The notes: generated by a model from the sequence alone, not told the origin. DNA of 64,000 nt from JBBPYC01 sp038200275 (GCA_038200275.1 JBBPYC010000042.1:1-64000), one strand, 5' to 3'; positions 52,870-61,977 are shown, counted from the stretch's first letter. Numbers and translations are program-made.

Positions 52870-53801
52870 CAGAAGTAGCCATCTTTCTTGCGCTTTTCCA
52901 TTGAGGCGTCTGACGTGCGGTCGTCCATGCGTGTCGCGCCGCGTTCGCTGACTTGCGCGGCCAGCGTTTCGATCACGACTTCGGCGGGCGTCGCCGCCAG
53001 GCTTTCCACGGGGCAGGTGCAGGTCACATCGCCCACGGTACGAAAGCGCACCTGCCGCAGCTCCACCTTCTCTCCGTCCTTTGCAGGCGTGATGTCGGTC
53101 ACTGGCGCAAGCATGCCGCGGCGCTCCACTACAGCGCGCTGATGCGTGTAGTAAAGGGCTGGCAACTCGATCTGCTCCCGCTCGATGTACTGCCAGACGT
53201 CGAGCTCGGTCCAGTTCGAGATCGGGAACACGCGGAAGTGTTCTCCGGGTTGCAGCTGCGTGTTGAACAGCGACCAGAGTTCGGGCCGTTGCGCTTTGGG
53301 CTGCCACTGACCGAACGCGTCGCGGTGGCTGAAGATGCGTTCCTTGGCACGCGCCTTCTCCTCGTCGCGCCGGGCGCCGCCGATCAGCGCATCGAAGCGG
53401 AATTCCTCAATCGCTTCGAGCAGCGTGACCGACTGATGCACGTTGCGCGATTCGCCGACGTACACGAGCCGCACGGAGCCGCGTGCCATCGAATCCTCGA
53501 CATGGCGCACGATCAATTCGGCGTTCAATTCGGCTGCACGCAAGTCACGGAAGTCCGTGACTTCAGCGAAGTTGTGGCCGGTGTCGATCATCAGCAGCGG
53601 GTACGGAATGCGGCCGACGCCGAATGCTTTTTCCGCACACTTGAGCAGCACCAGGGAATCCTTGCCGCCGGAGAACAGCAACGCGGGCCGCTCGAACGCG
53701 GCGGCGACTTCACGCAGGATGAAGATGGCTTCCTCTTCCAACGCGTCCAGGTGCTTGTTGCTCAAGCGCTGCAGCAGTTCGGGTTCGGTGCGGGCGTTCA
53801 T
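52869..53801 (-). CDS. cysD: Sulfate adenylyltransferase subunit 2
   Basis: CysD catalyses adenylyl transfer from ATP to sulfate. The 310-residue protein has the PP-loop LLFSGGKDSLVLL (about 40-52), LMIDTGHNF, the GGARRDEEKARAKERIFS segment and FPISNWTELDVWQYIEREQIELPALYYTHQR, as in all bacterial CysD. It ends in RTSDASMEKRKKDGYF, the standard tail. The start overlaps the end of cysH by 4 bp and its own stop overlaps the cysN start, so translation is coupled along the operon. Confidence 0.97.
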   Translation of the reverse strand: MNARTEPELLQRLSNKHLDALEEEAIFILREVAAAFERPALLFSGGKDSLVLLKCAEKAFGVGRIPYPLLMIDTGHNFAEVTDFRDLRAAELNAELIVRHVEDSMARGSVRLVYVGESRNVHQSVTLLEAIEEFRFDALIGGARRDEEKARAKERIFSHRDAFGQWQPKAQRPELWSLFNTQLQPGEHFRVFPISNWTELDVWQYIEREQIELPALYYTHQRAVVERRGMLAPVTDITPAKDGEKVELRQVRFRTVGDVTCTCPVESLAATPAEVVIETLAAQVSERGATRMDDRTSDASMEKRKKDGYF

Positions 53802-54655
53802 GCGGTTGTTCCTTGCTGCTCGGCAATCGCCTGCATCTGCATCTGCGGCTGCGGCTGCGGCTGCGGCTGCGGCTGCGGTTGCGGTTGCTGCTGCACGTGC
53901 AGGCCGCACTCTTTGTGGTCGTCGCTCTCCCACCACCAGCGGCCCGCGCGAAAGTCCTCGCCCAGGCTGATCGCACGTGTGCAGGGCGCGCAGCCGATGC
54001 TTGGGTAGAACGCATCGTGGAGTGGGTTGTAGGCAACTCCATGGCTCGCGATGTAGTGCCAGACGTCGCCCCAGGTCCAGTCGGCGAGCGGGTTGTATTT
54101 GAGGCGGCCGCCGGTCGCGGTCTGCGAGTCGTCCTTCATCGGCACGTCGGCGCGTTTGCTCGACTGTTCGCGCCGCATGCCGGTGATCCACGCGTCGTAG
54201 CCGTCGAGCGCACGCGCAAGCGGTTCGGTCTTGCGGATTGCGCAGCAGTTCTTGCGCAGCTCGATGCTCTGGTACATCGAATCCTTGCCGTGGCGTGCGA
54301 TGAATTCGATCGCCGCCTGTGGCTCGGGCCTGAACACACGGACTGGGCGCCGCGATTTGGCCTTAAAACGGTCCAGCAGCGCGAGCGTCTCGGCATGCAG
54401 CAGGCCGGTTTCCAGCACGAAGGTGTCGATGTCGAGCACAAGCGTGTCGATCAGGTGCGAGATCACCACGTCCTCGGCGCCGAGGCTCGACGCCTGCGTG
54501 ACCCGGCAGCCGGCCGCGCCGTCAGTGCGTGCATGATCGCGCGCCGCCTGCATAAACAGCTGCTTCGTCGCCTGGAGCTTGTGCACGTAACTGGCCGATG
54601 GTTTTGCATGGCGAGCGGGTGCGCTTTCGCGCAGCGGGGTCGCGGTTGTCGTCAT
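53798..54655 (-). CDS. cysH: Adenosine-5'-phosphosulfate (APS) reductase
   Basis: The enzyme reduces APS to sulfite. Cysteines C137-C138 (KNCCAIRK) and C222/C225 (GCAPCTR) ligate a [4Fe-4S] cluster, the mark of APS reductases as opposed to PAPS-specific CysH. Catalytic Cys250 is in the conserved ECGLH. PP-loop residues (SSLGAEDVV) are near 56-64. The C terminus has an unusual tail after ECGLH: 30 residues made mainly of Gln-Pro repeats (QPQPQP..., then MQMQ), encoded by a CTGCGG hexamer array. It overlaps DUF934 and cysD by 4 bp each. Confidence 0.95.
   Translation of the reverse strand: MTTTATPLRESAPARHAKPSASYVHKLQATKQLFMQAARDHARTDGAAGCRVTQASSLGAEDVVISHLIDTLVLDIDTFVLETGLLHAETLALLDRFKAKSRRPVRVFRPEPQAAIEFIARHGKDSMYQSIELRKNCCAIRKTEPLARALDGYDAWITGMRREQSSKRADVPMKDDSQTATGGRLKYNPLADWTWGDVWHYIASHGVAYNPLHDAFYPSIGCAPCTRAISLGEDFRAGRWWWESDDHKECGLHVQQQPQPQPQPQPQPQPQMQMQAIAEQQGTTA
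53843..53884. repeat. Hexanucleotide tandem repeat CTGCGG x6-7 in the 3' end of cysH
   Basis: Six perfect CTGCGG units (53843-53878) and one TTGCGG variant encode the Gln-Pro tail of the APS reductase on the minus strand. Unit changes keep the frame and alter only tail length. Confidence 0.92.
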
Positions 54656-55059
54656 ATACCCTCCAGCGCTGGTTCGCGCGCGAAGTGCGGGCGGGGTTCC
54701 AGTACATCGCCCTGGTAGAAGCCGGCATAGCGCGCGAACTGGCGCTCGGCCGCGTCCGCGTTCACGCCTTCGGCCAGCACCGCGCTGGAAAATCCGCTGC
54801 GCTCCATGTGCACCAGCACGTCTATCAGCACGTCGCCAGTGGCGCGCAGGTCGCCAGTGAACTTGTAGCGCCGACGGAGCAACACCGCCTGGCTGAACGC
54901 GCGGCCATCGGTGAACTTCGGGAACGACAGCTCAATGCGCGTTAAGCCGTCGAGCGCGCCGATTTTTGCCAGCTCGGCAACGTCGGCGTCGTTTGGGATC
55001 TGCAAGGTTTTTTTGCCATCTGCGCTTGCAGACAGTGCGTTGGCAGCAATGATTTTCAT
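54652..55059 (-). CDS. DUF934 family protein of the sulfur assimilation cluster
   Basis: A 135-residue protein with the DUF934 motifs IELSFPKFTDGRAFSQAVLLRRRYKFTGDLRATGDVLIDVLVHMERSGFSSAVLAEGVNADAAERQFARYAGFYQGD. The family is found almost only between sulfite reductase and APS/PAPS reductase genes and is thought to help that pathway; its biochemistry is unknown. The position here, between cysI and cysH with a 4-bp overlap, is canonical. Confidence 0.93.
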   Translation of the reverse strand: MKIIAANALSASADGKKTLQIPNDADVAELAKIGALDGLTRIELSFPKFTDGRAFSQAVLLRRRYKFTGDLRATGDVLIDVLVHMERSGFSSAVLAEGVNADAAERQFARYAGFYQGDVLEPRPHFAREPALEGI

Positions 55060-55088
55060 AGCAACGTGGTGGTTGGAACGATGGGTGC

Positions 55089-56879
55089 TTACTCGGCCAG
55101 CACTTCGGCCTTGTGGTCCTGGCGCGCGCCGTTGGCAGCGGCCTTGAACGGGTCGTGTCCGACGCGGCGCAGCGTGTCGATGAAGTGCTCGGCAGCCGAC
55201 ACGCGCAGCGCGCGGTAGGTGTCGAGCACGGCCTCGATCACGTCTGGCACCTCCGCCGCCGAAAAAGACGGGCCGACCACCTTGCCGCCGATCGCGGGCC
55301 CGGACAGGTCAGAGCCGTCCGAGCCGCCGAGCGTGACCTGATACCACTCCTTGCTGTCCTTGTCGACTCCGAGAATGCCGAGGTGGCCGCTGTGGTGGTG
55401 CCCGCAGGAGTTGATGCAGCCGCTCATGTGCAGGTCGATCGGGCCCAAGTCGAACAGCTCGTCGAGATCTTGGTAGCGTTCCGTGATGGCGGCGGCGATC
55501 GGCAGCGAACGTGCGTTGGCGAGGGAACAGTAATCGCCGCCAGGGCAGGCGATCATGTCGGTCAGCAGGCCGATGTTCGGCTGCACCAGGCCCAGCGCGC
55601 GCGCGGCTTCATACAGCGCTGGCAGGTCGCTCTCGAACACCCAGGGCAGCAGCAGGTTCTGATCGTGCGTGAGGCGCGCCTCGCCGGCCGAAAACCGGTC
55701 GGCCAGCTGCGCGAGCGCGTCCAGCGTGTCGGCATCGGCGTCTCCCGGCGCGAAGCCCACGCGCTTGAACGACAGCGTGACCGCGCGCATGCCGGGCAGG
55801 TTGTGGCCGCGCACGTTCTGCCCCATCCAGCGCTGGTAGAACTGGCCGCTGGTGTTGACGGTCGAAGGCAGGTCGGCGGCTTTCAGCTCAGGCACCACGA
55901 AGCAGGCTTGGACGCGGTCGAATTCGGCCTGGCTGATCGTGTGCGGCGCGCCGTCCTGCTCAACGATGGCCTTGAATTCGGCCTCCACCGCGTCGATGAA
56001 CTTCTGGCCCTCGGCCTTGACCAGCATCTTGATGCGCGCCTTCCACTTGTTGTCGCGCCGCCCGTAGCTGTTGTAGGTACGCACGATCGCTTCGACGTAA
56101 TTCAACAGCTGCTCCCACGGCAGAAACTCGCGCACCACACTGCCGATGACCGGCGTGCGGCCCATGCCGCCGCCGACCTTCACGGTGAAGCCGACCGCGC
56201 CGTCTTCCGCGCGACGCGCCTGCAAGCCGATGTCGTACCAGCCGATGGCGGCGCGGTCTTCCGTGGCGCCGTTGAACGCGATCTTGAACTTGCGCGGCAG
56301 ATAGGAGAACTCGGGGTGGAGTGAGCTCCACTGGCGCGTGATCTCGGCAAAGGGCCGGGTGTCCACGATGCCGTCCTCGGCGATGCCCTCGAACGCGTCG
56401 CAGGTGATGTTGCGGATGTCGTTGCCGCTGGTCTGGATGCCATGCATGCTGACGCTTGCCAGCAGGTCCATCACGTCGGCGGCGCGCGTGATTGGAATCC
56501 AGTTGAACTGGCAATTGGTGCGCGTCGTGAAGTGACCGTAGCCATAAGCCAGAGGCGGCGCGGCCAGCGTAAGGCCCGGTTGCGCGGCCTGCAGTGCGTC
56601 TTGCGTGGCCTGGGCATGTGCCAGCAGATCTGGATCGGGCCGGTCGTAGTCGCGCGCGATGTGCGCAAGCATTCGAAGCTGCGTGCTGCTGATTTCCCCG
56701 TAAGGCACCGCAATGCGCGCCATCGGCGCATAGCGCTGGATGTACCAGCCGTTTTGCAGGCGCAGTGGCAGCAGTTGTTCGTCGGTTAGCTCACCGCGTT
56801 GCCAGCGCTCGAGTTGGTCGCGAAACTGCTGCGCGCGCGCCTTGACGAACTGTTTGTCGTATTCGGTGTATTGGTACAT
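55089..56879 (-). CDS. cysI: Sulfite reductase hemoprotein (nitrite/sulfite reductase family)
   Basis: The siroheme enzyme reduces sulfite to sulfide. The 596-residue protein has two ferredoxin-like half domains (HFTTRTNCQFNWIPI about 115-130) and two siroheme/4Fe-4S domains. The cluster ligands are visible as C-x5-C in IACPGGDYCSLANA and C-x3-C in GCINSCGHHHSGHLGILG. No flavoprotein subunit gene (cysJ) is present, so electrons probably come from ferredoxin, for which FdxA and its reductase lie 4 kb away. It is the second gene of the cluster. Confidence 0.94.
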   Translation of the reverse strand: MYQYTEYDKQFVKARAQQFRDQLERWQRGELTDEQLLPLRLQNGWYIQRYAPMARIAVPYGEISSTQLRMLAHIARDYDRPDPDLLAHAQATQDALQAAQPGLTLAAPPLAYGYGHFTTRTNCQFNWIPITRAADVMDLLASVSMHGIQTSGNDIRNITCDAFEGIAEDGIVDTRPFAEITRQWSSLHPEFSYLPRKFKIAFNGATEDRAAIGWYDIGLQARRAEDGAVGFTVKVGGGMGRTPVIGSVVREFLPWEQLLNYVEAIVRTYNSYGRRDNKWKARIKMLVKAEGQKFIDAVEAEFKAIVEQDGAPHTISQAEFDRVQACFVVPELKAADLPSTVNTSGQFYQRWMGQNVRGHNLPGMRAVTLSFKRVGFAPGDADADTLDALAQLADRFSAGEARLTHDQNLLLPWVFESDLPALYEAARALGLVQPNIGLLTDMIACPGGDYCSLANARSLPIAAAITERYQDLDELFDLGPIDLHMSGCINSCGHHHSGHLGILGVDKDSKEWYQVTLGGSDGSDLSGPAIGGKVVGPSFSAAEVPDVIEAVLDTYRALRVSAAEHFIDTLRRVGHDPFKAAANGARQDHKAEVLAE

Positions 56880-56913
56880 ATGAGGGAAAAATAAATTCGA
56901 TGAGGGCGAAGAA

Positions 56914-57681
56914 TCAAAGCGCGATCAGCTTGAAGCCCGCCAGCCCAAGCAGCACCGCCAGCAGCGAACGCACCACGCGTTCGGGAATCGCGCCAACCAG
57001 CTTCAGGCCGAGCCAGATGCCGGGCAGTGACCCAGCCAGCAGCAGCGAAAGCAACGACCAGTCGACTGAGCCGATCGACGCATGCCCGAGGCCTGCGACC
57101 AACGTCAGCGGCACCGCATGCGCAATGTCGGCGGCGATGATTCGTGGCAGCGGCAGCCCCGGGTAAAGCAGCATCAGCACCAGCACGCCGATCGCACCGG
57201 CGCCGACGGAGGTCAACGTGACCAGCACGCCGAGCATTGCGCCGAAGCCGATCGTCATGGCTGGATGTACCGGCGCCCACTTCCCAGCGGCAGGCCGGCC
57301 GCCGCCGATCACTTTGTAGAGCGTCGCCGTCGCGGTCAGCAACAACGCGATGCCGAGCGTGCCGGTCATGAACGGCTGCAGCGCGGCGGTGGCCGGGCCG
57401 ACCCGGTGCAGCACCGCCAACGTGACCAGCGCCGCCGGCACGCTGCCGGCGCACAAATACAGCACCACCGGCCAGTCGATCCGGCGCGCGCGTGCCAACG
57501 CGACGGAGCCGCCAAGCTTGGTGAACCCGGCAAACAGCAAGTCGGTGCCGATCGCCAGATGCGGGTGGATGCCGAAGCCGAAGATCAGGAGCGGCGTCAT
57601 AAGCGAGCCGCCGCCGACGCCGGTCAGGCCGACCACCAGCCCGACGGCCAACCCTGCAACGATGAATGCCAGATCCTGCAT
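56914..57681 (-). CDS. TauE/SafE family permease, sulfur-compound transporter candidate
   Basis: A 255-residue inner-membrane protein with eight hydrophobic segments. TauE/SafE features are an N-terminal IVAGLAVGLVVGLTGVGGGSLMTPLLIFGFGIHPHLAIGTDLLFAGFTKLGGS and a second half starting around GFGAMLGVLVTLTSVGAGAIGVLVL. The family exports sulfite or organosulfonates or imports sulfur anions. As the first gene of the sulfate assimilation operon (34 bp before cysI), it may relieve sulfite build-up or import sulfate. Confidence 0.9.
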   Translation of the reverse strand: MQDLAFIVAGLAVGLVVGLTGVGGGSLMTPLLIFGFGIHPHLAIGTDLLFAGFTKLGGSVALARARRIDWPVVLYLCAGSVPAALVTLAVLHRVGPATAALQPFMTGTLGIALLLTATATLYKVIGGGRPAAGKWAPVHPAMTIGFGAMLGVLVTLTSVGAGAIGVLVLMLLYPGLPLPRIIAADIAHAVPLTLVAGLGHASIGSVDWSLLSLLLAGSLPGIWLGLKLVGAIPERVVRSLLAVLLGLAGFKLIAL

Positions 57682-57787
57682 AAGCGGGCGACTCTAAGCG
57701 GCCGCTTGCGGAGCGCGAACGATTGAATTCTCAGACCGATATATCGTTTCCAATATAAACGGCCAGGGGAAACGCAGCCGGCTGCGG
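57682..57787 (-). promoter_or_regulatory. Promoter region of the sulfate assimilation operon
   Basis: This 106-bp gap upstream of the TauE/SafE gene is the only place for the operon promoter. It is AT-rich in its middle and contains the palindrome CGATATATCG (57737-57746) next to TTTATATTGGAAAC on the minus strand. A LysR-type regulator such as CysB is expected to act here by analogy; no certain -35/-10 pair was identified. Confidence 0.4.
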
Positions 57788-59311
57788 CTACAGCATTCGG
57801 TTGCGTGCGAGTGGCGGATGCTTGCTGAAGTAGGCGACGATGCCGCGCATGACAGCCGATGCGAGCTTTTCTTGATGGTGCACGCTGCGCAGGCGCTGCT
57901 CTTCGTCCGGATTGCTGATGAACGCGGTTTCGATCAGCACACTCGGGATGTCGGGCGCTTTCAACACCGCAAAGCTGGCCTGCTCGACGCGGGGCTTGTG
58001 CAGCCGGCCCACGTTGTCGAGTTCGCCGAGCAGCGCGCTGCCGAGCCGCAGGCTGTCGTTGATCTGCGCGGTGGTGCTCATGTCGACCAACGCGCGGTAC
58101 AAATGCGCGTCGTTGCTTCGCAAGTTCACGCCGCCGACCAAGTCGGCGCGGTTTTCCTTGTTCGCCAGCCAGCGCGCAGCGCTGCTGGTTGCGCCGCGTT
58201 CGCTCAATGCGTAGACGCTCGCGCCGTTGGCGCCTTCGCGCGTGAACGAATCGGCATGGATGCTCATGAAAAGATCGGCTTGCACGGCGCGTGCTTTCAC
58301 GACGCGTTGGCCAAGCGGCACAAAAAAGTCGGCATCCCGGGTCAGGAACGCACGCAGGCCCATGCGGCCGTTCGGGCCGTCGATGGTGGTCGCGTTGATC
58401 TGGTCCCGCAGGCGGTGCGCGATCTGCAGCACCACGTCTTTCTCACGCGTGCCGCCGGGCCCGATGGCGCCCGGGTCCTCGCCGCCATGGCCCGGGTCAA
58501 GCGCGATCACGATGAAACGGTCCGTCTTGGCCGCGGTGATGGTGCCGGCCGGTTTTTTTGGCGACTGCTTCGGCGTCGCGGTCGGCGGCACGGGGGCGAT
58601 TCGGGCGGTCACCATCGGCGGCGATAGCGCCGTGCCGGTGGCTGCTGCGGCAGCCACGGCGGCAGCGGCCTGCGCCGCCGATTGCCGCGTCATCAGTTCG
58701 CCAAGCAAGTCCACGGCGGGCGCTTGCGCTACCGCCGCGCGGTCGGTGCGGTTGGAAAGCAACGCGGGTGCGCGTTCCGCGTCGCGCATCCGCTCGGCCA
58801 CCAGCGCGTCGAGCGGATCGACTTTGTTCGACGGGTACAGGTCGAACACCAGCCGGTGCTGGTACGGTCCGGCCGGCCGGAGTGTGAACACTTCCGGGTT
58901 GATCTCTTGCTTCAGATCGATCACGATGCGCACCACGTCGGGGGTGAACTGGCCGATGCGCAGGCCCGCGATGTTCGGGTCGTCTGCGCGAACCTTGCCG
59001 CTCAACTCGCGCAAGGTGGCGTCCATGTCAAGCCCCTGGATGTCGACCACCAGCCGGGTCGGCGTGCCGATCGTGAACACCTTGGTGACCAACTTCGCAT
59101 CGGATTCAATCGTCATGCGCGAATAATCGGGGGCCGGCCACGTGCGCACCGCAAGGATGCCGGTGCCATGCGCGGTGCGCACACCCAGACACAGAGCGAT
59201 CAGGCCGCCGCCGCGTTGCAGCAGCTGGCGGCGTGAGGGCTTGGGCCCGGCTGCATTGAATGCGCGGACAAGGCGCTCGGGCGTTTCGTTAAATGGTATT
59301 TTTGTCGTCAT
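57788..59311 (-). CDS. amiC: N-acetylmuramoyl-L-alanine amidase AmiC
   Basis: AmiC cuts the peptide from N-acetylmuramic acid during cell separation. The N terminus carries a twin-arginine signal (SRRQLLQRGGGLIALCLG), so it is folded before export. An AMIN domain follows (about 45-165), then a linker with Ala/Pro, then an Amidase_3 domain (about 270-500). Zinc ligands are His in IALDPGHGGEDPGAIG, Glu in GTREKDVVLQ and His in MSIHADSF; the catalytic Glu is in SVLIETAFISN. The start overlaps the end of tsaE (ATGA). The activator NlpD is encoded at 20.4-21.3 kb. Confidence 0.95.
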   Translation of the reverse strand: MTTKIPFNETPERLVRAFNAAGPKPSRRQLLQRGGGLIALCLGVRTAHGTGILAVRTWPAPDYSRMTIESDAKLVTKVFTIGTPTRLVVDIQGLDMDATLRELSGKVRADDPNIAGLRIGQFTPDVVRIVIDLKQEINPEVFTLRPAGPYQHRLVFDLYPSNKVDPLDALVAERMRDAERAPALLSNRTDRAAVAQAPAVDLLGELMTRQSAAQAAAAVAAAAATGTALSPPMVTARIAPVPPTATPKQSPKKPAGTITAAKTDRFIVIALDPGHGGEDPGAIGPGGTREKDVVLQIAHRLRDQINATTIDGPNGRMGLRAFLTRDADFFVPLGQRVVKARAVQADLFMSIHADSFTREGANGASVYALSERGATSSAARWLANKENRADLVGGVNLRSNDAHLYRALVDMSTTAQINDSLRLGSALLGELDNVGRLHKPRVEQASFAVLKAPDIPSVLIETAFISNPDEEQRLRSVHHQEKLASAVMRGIVAYFSKHPPLARNRML

Positions 59312-59832
59312 GCAATGAGTTCCATGCCGGTTGGGCTGGCCGCTGTGGCTGTCACCGTGCGCGTTTCGCCGTCGGCCTGCAAGTCGATCTGGATCATCAG
59401 GTCGGCCGGCGGCAACAAGGCGCCGGCCTGCGCAGGCCACTCGGCAAGCTTCAGGCCAACGGAGGCGAACAGGTCGCGCAAGCCCGCGTCTTCCCATTCG
59501 CGCGGATCGTTGAATCGGTAGAAATCGAAGTGCCAGATGCACAGCTTGTTGGATAACTCCGACGCTGGCGCGGCGTTGACCGTCGTGGACGCGTCAGAGG
59601 CGGTTTTTTTTGTCAAATGTTGTGGCCACGCCACTTGATAGGCCTCGACCACGGAAAAGCTCGGGCTGGTGATGCGGCCCTGCACACCCAACGCACGCAA
59701 CAGGTGGCGTGCAAAGGTGGTCTTGCCAGCGCCCAGGTCGCCGTGCAGTTCGATGAACGCATTGCCAATCGCAGGGTGCGCAGCAAGGCGTGCAGCGAAT
59801 GCCTGCGTGTCTTCTTCCGTGCGCCAATCCAT
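59308..59832 (-). CDS. tsaE: tRNA threonylcarbamoyladenosine ATPase TsaE
   Basis: TsaE is the ATPase of the complex that makes t6A37 in tRNAs. The 174-residue protein has Walker A HGDLGAGKTTFARHLL, switch-like GRITSPSFSVVEAY, and HFDFYRF near residue 100. An insert of about 25 residues rich in Thr/Ser/Ala (HLTKKTASDASTTVNAAPASEL) separates strand 2 from HFDFYRF. The ATG at 59832 was chosen because the longer frame overlaps queG on the other strand. The tsaE-amiC order with overlapping ends is common in beta- and gammaproteobacteria. Confidence 0.93.
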   Translation of the reverse strand: MDWRTEEDTQAFAARLAAHPAIGNAFIELHGDLGAGKTTFARHLLRALGVQGRITSPSFSVVEAYQVAWPQHLTKKTASDASTTVNAAPASELSNKLCIWHFDFYRFNDPREWEDAGLRDLFASVGLKLAEWPAQAGALLPPADLMIQIDLQADGETRTVTATAASPTGMELIA

Positions 59833-59889
59833 GTGAAGCACAGCGTTTGGCGTGCTTTCTAAAATCGCTTCGCAAAGGGGTACGCGACG

Positions 59890-61011
59890 ATGAACCGAAG
59901 CGGTGCTGCTCAGATCGATGCTCCCGGGTTGTGGTCGAAGATTGGGCATTGGGCAACTGAGCTGGGATTTTCGCAAACCGGTGTGGCTGCTGTCGACCCG
60001 AACCGGCTGGCCGAAGCCGGTTTGGACGCCTGGCTTGCGGCGGGTTGTCATGGCGACATGCATTACATGGCCGCGCACGGCATGCGCCGCGCGCGGCCGG
60101 CCGAACTGGTGCCGGGCACGCTGTCGGTCATCACCGCGCGGATGGACTATCTGCCTGCCGATGCGCCCGATGATTGGCAGCGCATCGAGTTCGACCGGTT
60201 GAATCGGCCAGCGCAGGGCCTGGTGTCGCTCTACGCCAGAGGGCGCGACTATCACAAGGTATTGCGACAGCGGCTGCAGCGGTTGGCCGAGCGCATCCAA
60301 GCCGAGATCGGGCCGTTCGGCCACCGCGCATTCACCGATTCGGCACCCGTGATGGAGGCCGAGCTGGCTGCGCAAAGCGGCATCGGCTGGCGCGGCAAGC
60401 ACACGCTGGTGCTGAGCCGCGATGCGGGCTCGATGTTTTTTCTGGGCGAGTTGTTTGTCGACCTTGCTTTGCCGCCCACTGCGCCGCAAAGCGCACATTG
60501 CGGCAGTTGCCGCGCCTGCATCGACGTGTGTCCGACGCAGGCGATCACGTCCGAACACCGGCTTGACGCGCGCCGCTGCATCTCCTACCTGACGATCGAG
60601 CATCAGGGCGCCATTCCGCTCGAATTGCGTGCGCGCATCGGCAACCGCATCTACGGCTGCGACGACTGCCAGTTGATTTGCCCGTGGAACAAATTTGCAC
60701 AGCGCTCAAGCTTGACCGACTTTGACCCGCGGGATGGCCTGACCGGCGCAGACCTCACGGAACTGTTCGGTTGGACCGAGTCCGAATTTCTTCAGCGCAC
60801 CGAAGGCAGCGCGATCCGCCGCATCGGCCATGCGCGCTGGTTGCGCAACATTGCGGTCGCGCTCGGCAACGCGCTGGCTGCTGCACGCGACGAGCCGCAG
60901 CGCGCGGCCATCGTTGCAGCGCTGGCCGCGCGGCTGACAGATGACCGTGCACTGGTGCGGGAGCATGTGTGCTGGGCGCTGCAGCAGAATTTTGAAGAGA
61001 AATCGGCCTGA
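59890..61011 (+). CDS. queG: Epoxyqueuosine reductase QueG
   Basis: QueG does the last step of queuosine synthesis, reducing epoxyqueuosine in tRNA using cobalamin and two [4Fe-4S] clusters. The 373-residue protein has an N-terminal cobalamin-binding region and two ferredoxin motifs, CGSCRACIDVCPTQAI (about 200-215) and CDDCQLICPWNKFAQ (about 257-271), then a HEAT-like C terminus. The start is 57 bp from the tsaE start on the opposite strand, leaving little room for two promoters. Confidence 0.96.
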   Translation: MNRSGAAQIDAPGLWSKIGHWATELGFSQTGVAAVDPNRLAEAGLDAWLAAGCHGDMHYMAAHGMRRARPAELVPGTLSVITARMDYLPADAPDDWQRIEFDRLNRPAQGLVSLYARGRDYHKVLRQRLQRLAERIQAEIGPFGHRAFTDSAPVMEAELAAQSGIGWRGKHTLVLSRDAGSMFFLGELFVDLALPPTAPQSAHCGSCRACIDVCPTQAITSEHRLDARRCISYLTIEHQGAIPLELRARIGNRIYGCDDCQLICPWNKFAQRSSLTDFDPRDGLTGADLTELFGWTESEFLQRTEGSAIRRIGHARWLRNIAVALGNALAAARDEPQRAAIVAALAARLTDDRALVREHVCWALQQNFEEKSA

Positions 61012-61071
61012 GCCGCAAGCAATGACTGCAATGTTAGCTACAAAAAATGTAGCTGACGGCATGGAACTGGC

Positions 61072-61977
61072 TCAACGCAGCGTCGCGAGCACCAGCGGCA
61101 GGCTCACCATGCCAAGCAGCGTCGAACAGGTCACGAGGCCTGCAACGTAAGGCCCGTTGTAGCCCATGCGCACCGCCAGCACATATGAGCTGGATGCAGT
61201 CGGTACGGCCGAGAAGATCAGCAGCACGGTGGTCTGCACCGGGTCAAGCCCGAACAGCTTCGACAGCCCGAAGCCGATCAACGGCAGCCAGAGATGGCGG
61301 ATCGACAGCAGCCCGACGCTCAATGTCTTCGACGTCGCAAGTGCGCCAAGTTGCAGACCCGCGCCCGCGGCCATCAGCCCCAGCGGCAAGGCCGCACCGC
61401 CGATGCGCGCAAGGGCCGGCTCGATCACGGGCGGCATGCCAACGTTGGCCAGATTGGCGATGAGCCCGGCGGCGGTGGCGATGATCAACGGGTTGCGCGC
61501 GATCTCGCGTAGAAAACCGTGCCCGCCCGCCCGCGCCATCGGCCAGACCGCACCGATGTTGACCAGCGGAATGCAGACCCCCACCAGCATCGCGATCAAC
61601 AGCACACCGCGATCACCCGTCAGCCGTTCGCACAGCGCGAACGCGATGAAGGTGCTGAAGCGAAATGAAATCTGCGCACCCGCAGCGTGTTCGCGTCGGT
61701 CGATGCGCGCGCCGATCCCGGGCAGATACGGCAGCGCATAAGCCAACGCAATACCCGCGCCGATCATCAGCAGACCAGCGGCCAACAAAGCACCGGCAGA
61801 TGCAATGTCGAGTGGGCTTTTGGCGATCGAGTGAAACAGCAGGACCGGGAACAGAAAGTAGTAGACCAGGGCCTCCACCTGCTGCCAGACGGTGCGGTTC
61901 AGCGCCGTCAGGTTGCAGACCAGGAAGCCGCACAAGATGAGCAAAAAGTCCGGCAGCAGCAGGAGGACGTAGTTCAA
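61072..61977 (-). CDS. AEC family permease
   Basis: A membrane protein of about 301 residues with ten hydrophobic segments and AEC signatures (LLLLPDFLLILCGFLVCN at the N terminus, ALVYYFLFPVLLFHSIAKSP, and a LPLGLMAAGAGLQLGAL motif in the second half). I place the start at the TTG at 61977, from which the first membrane helix begins at once; the frame extends to an ATG at 62097 but that leader is polar and overlaps the divergent gene. No clear ribosome-binding site was found. It is a relative of the permease at 3.1-4.0 kb but only distantly similar. Confidence 0.82.
   Translation of the reverse strand: MNYVLLLLPDFLLILCGFLVCNLTALNRTVWQQVEALVYYFLFPVLLFHSIAKSPLDIASAGALLAAGLLMIGAGIALAYALPYLPGIGARIDRREHAAGAQISFRFSTFIAFALCERLTGDRGVLLIAMLVGVCIPLVNIGAVWPMARAGGHGFLREIARNPLIIATAAGLIANLANVGMPPVIEPALARIGGAALPLGLMAAGAGLQLGALATSKTLSVGLLSIRHLWLPLIGFGLSKLFGLDPVQTTVLLIFSAVPTASSSYVLAVRMGYNGPYVAGLVTCSTLLGMVSLPLVLATLR

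Noticed and set aside
53813..54718. Plus-strand frame rich in Leu/Arg over the hexamer repeat, and the possibility of a CRISPR-like array
   Set aside because: The repeat is a perfect 6-bp tandem inside cysH with no spacers, and the frame is antisense to cysH.
55113..56324. 403-codon plus-strand frame
   Set aside because: Antisense of cysI; no family motifs.
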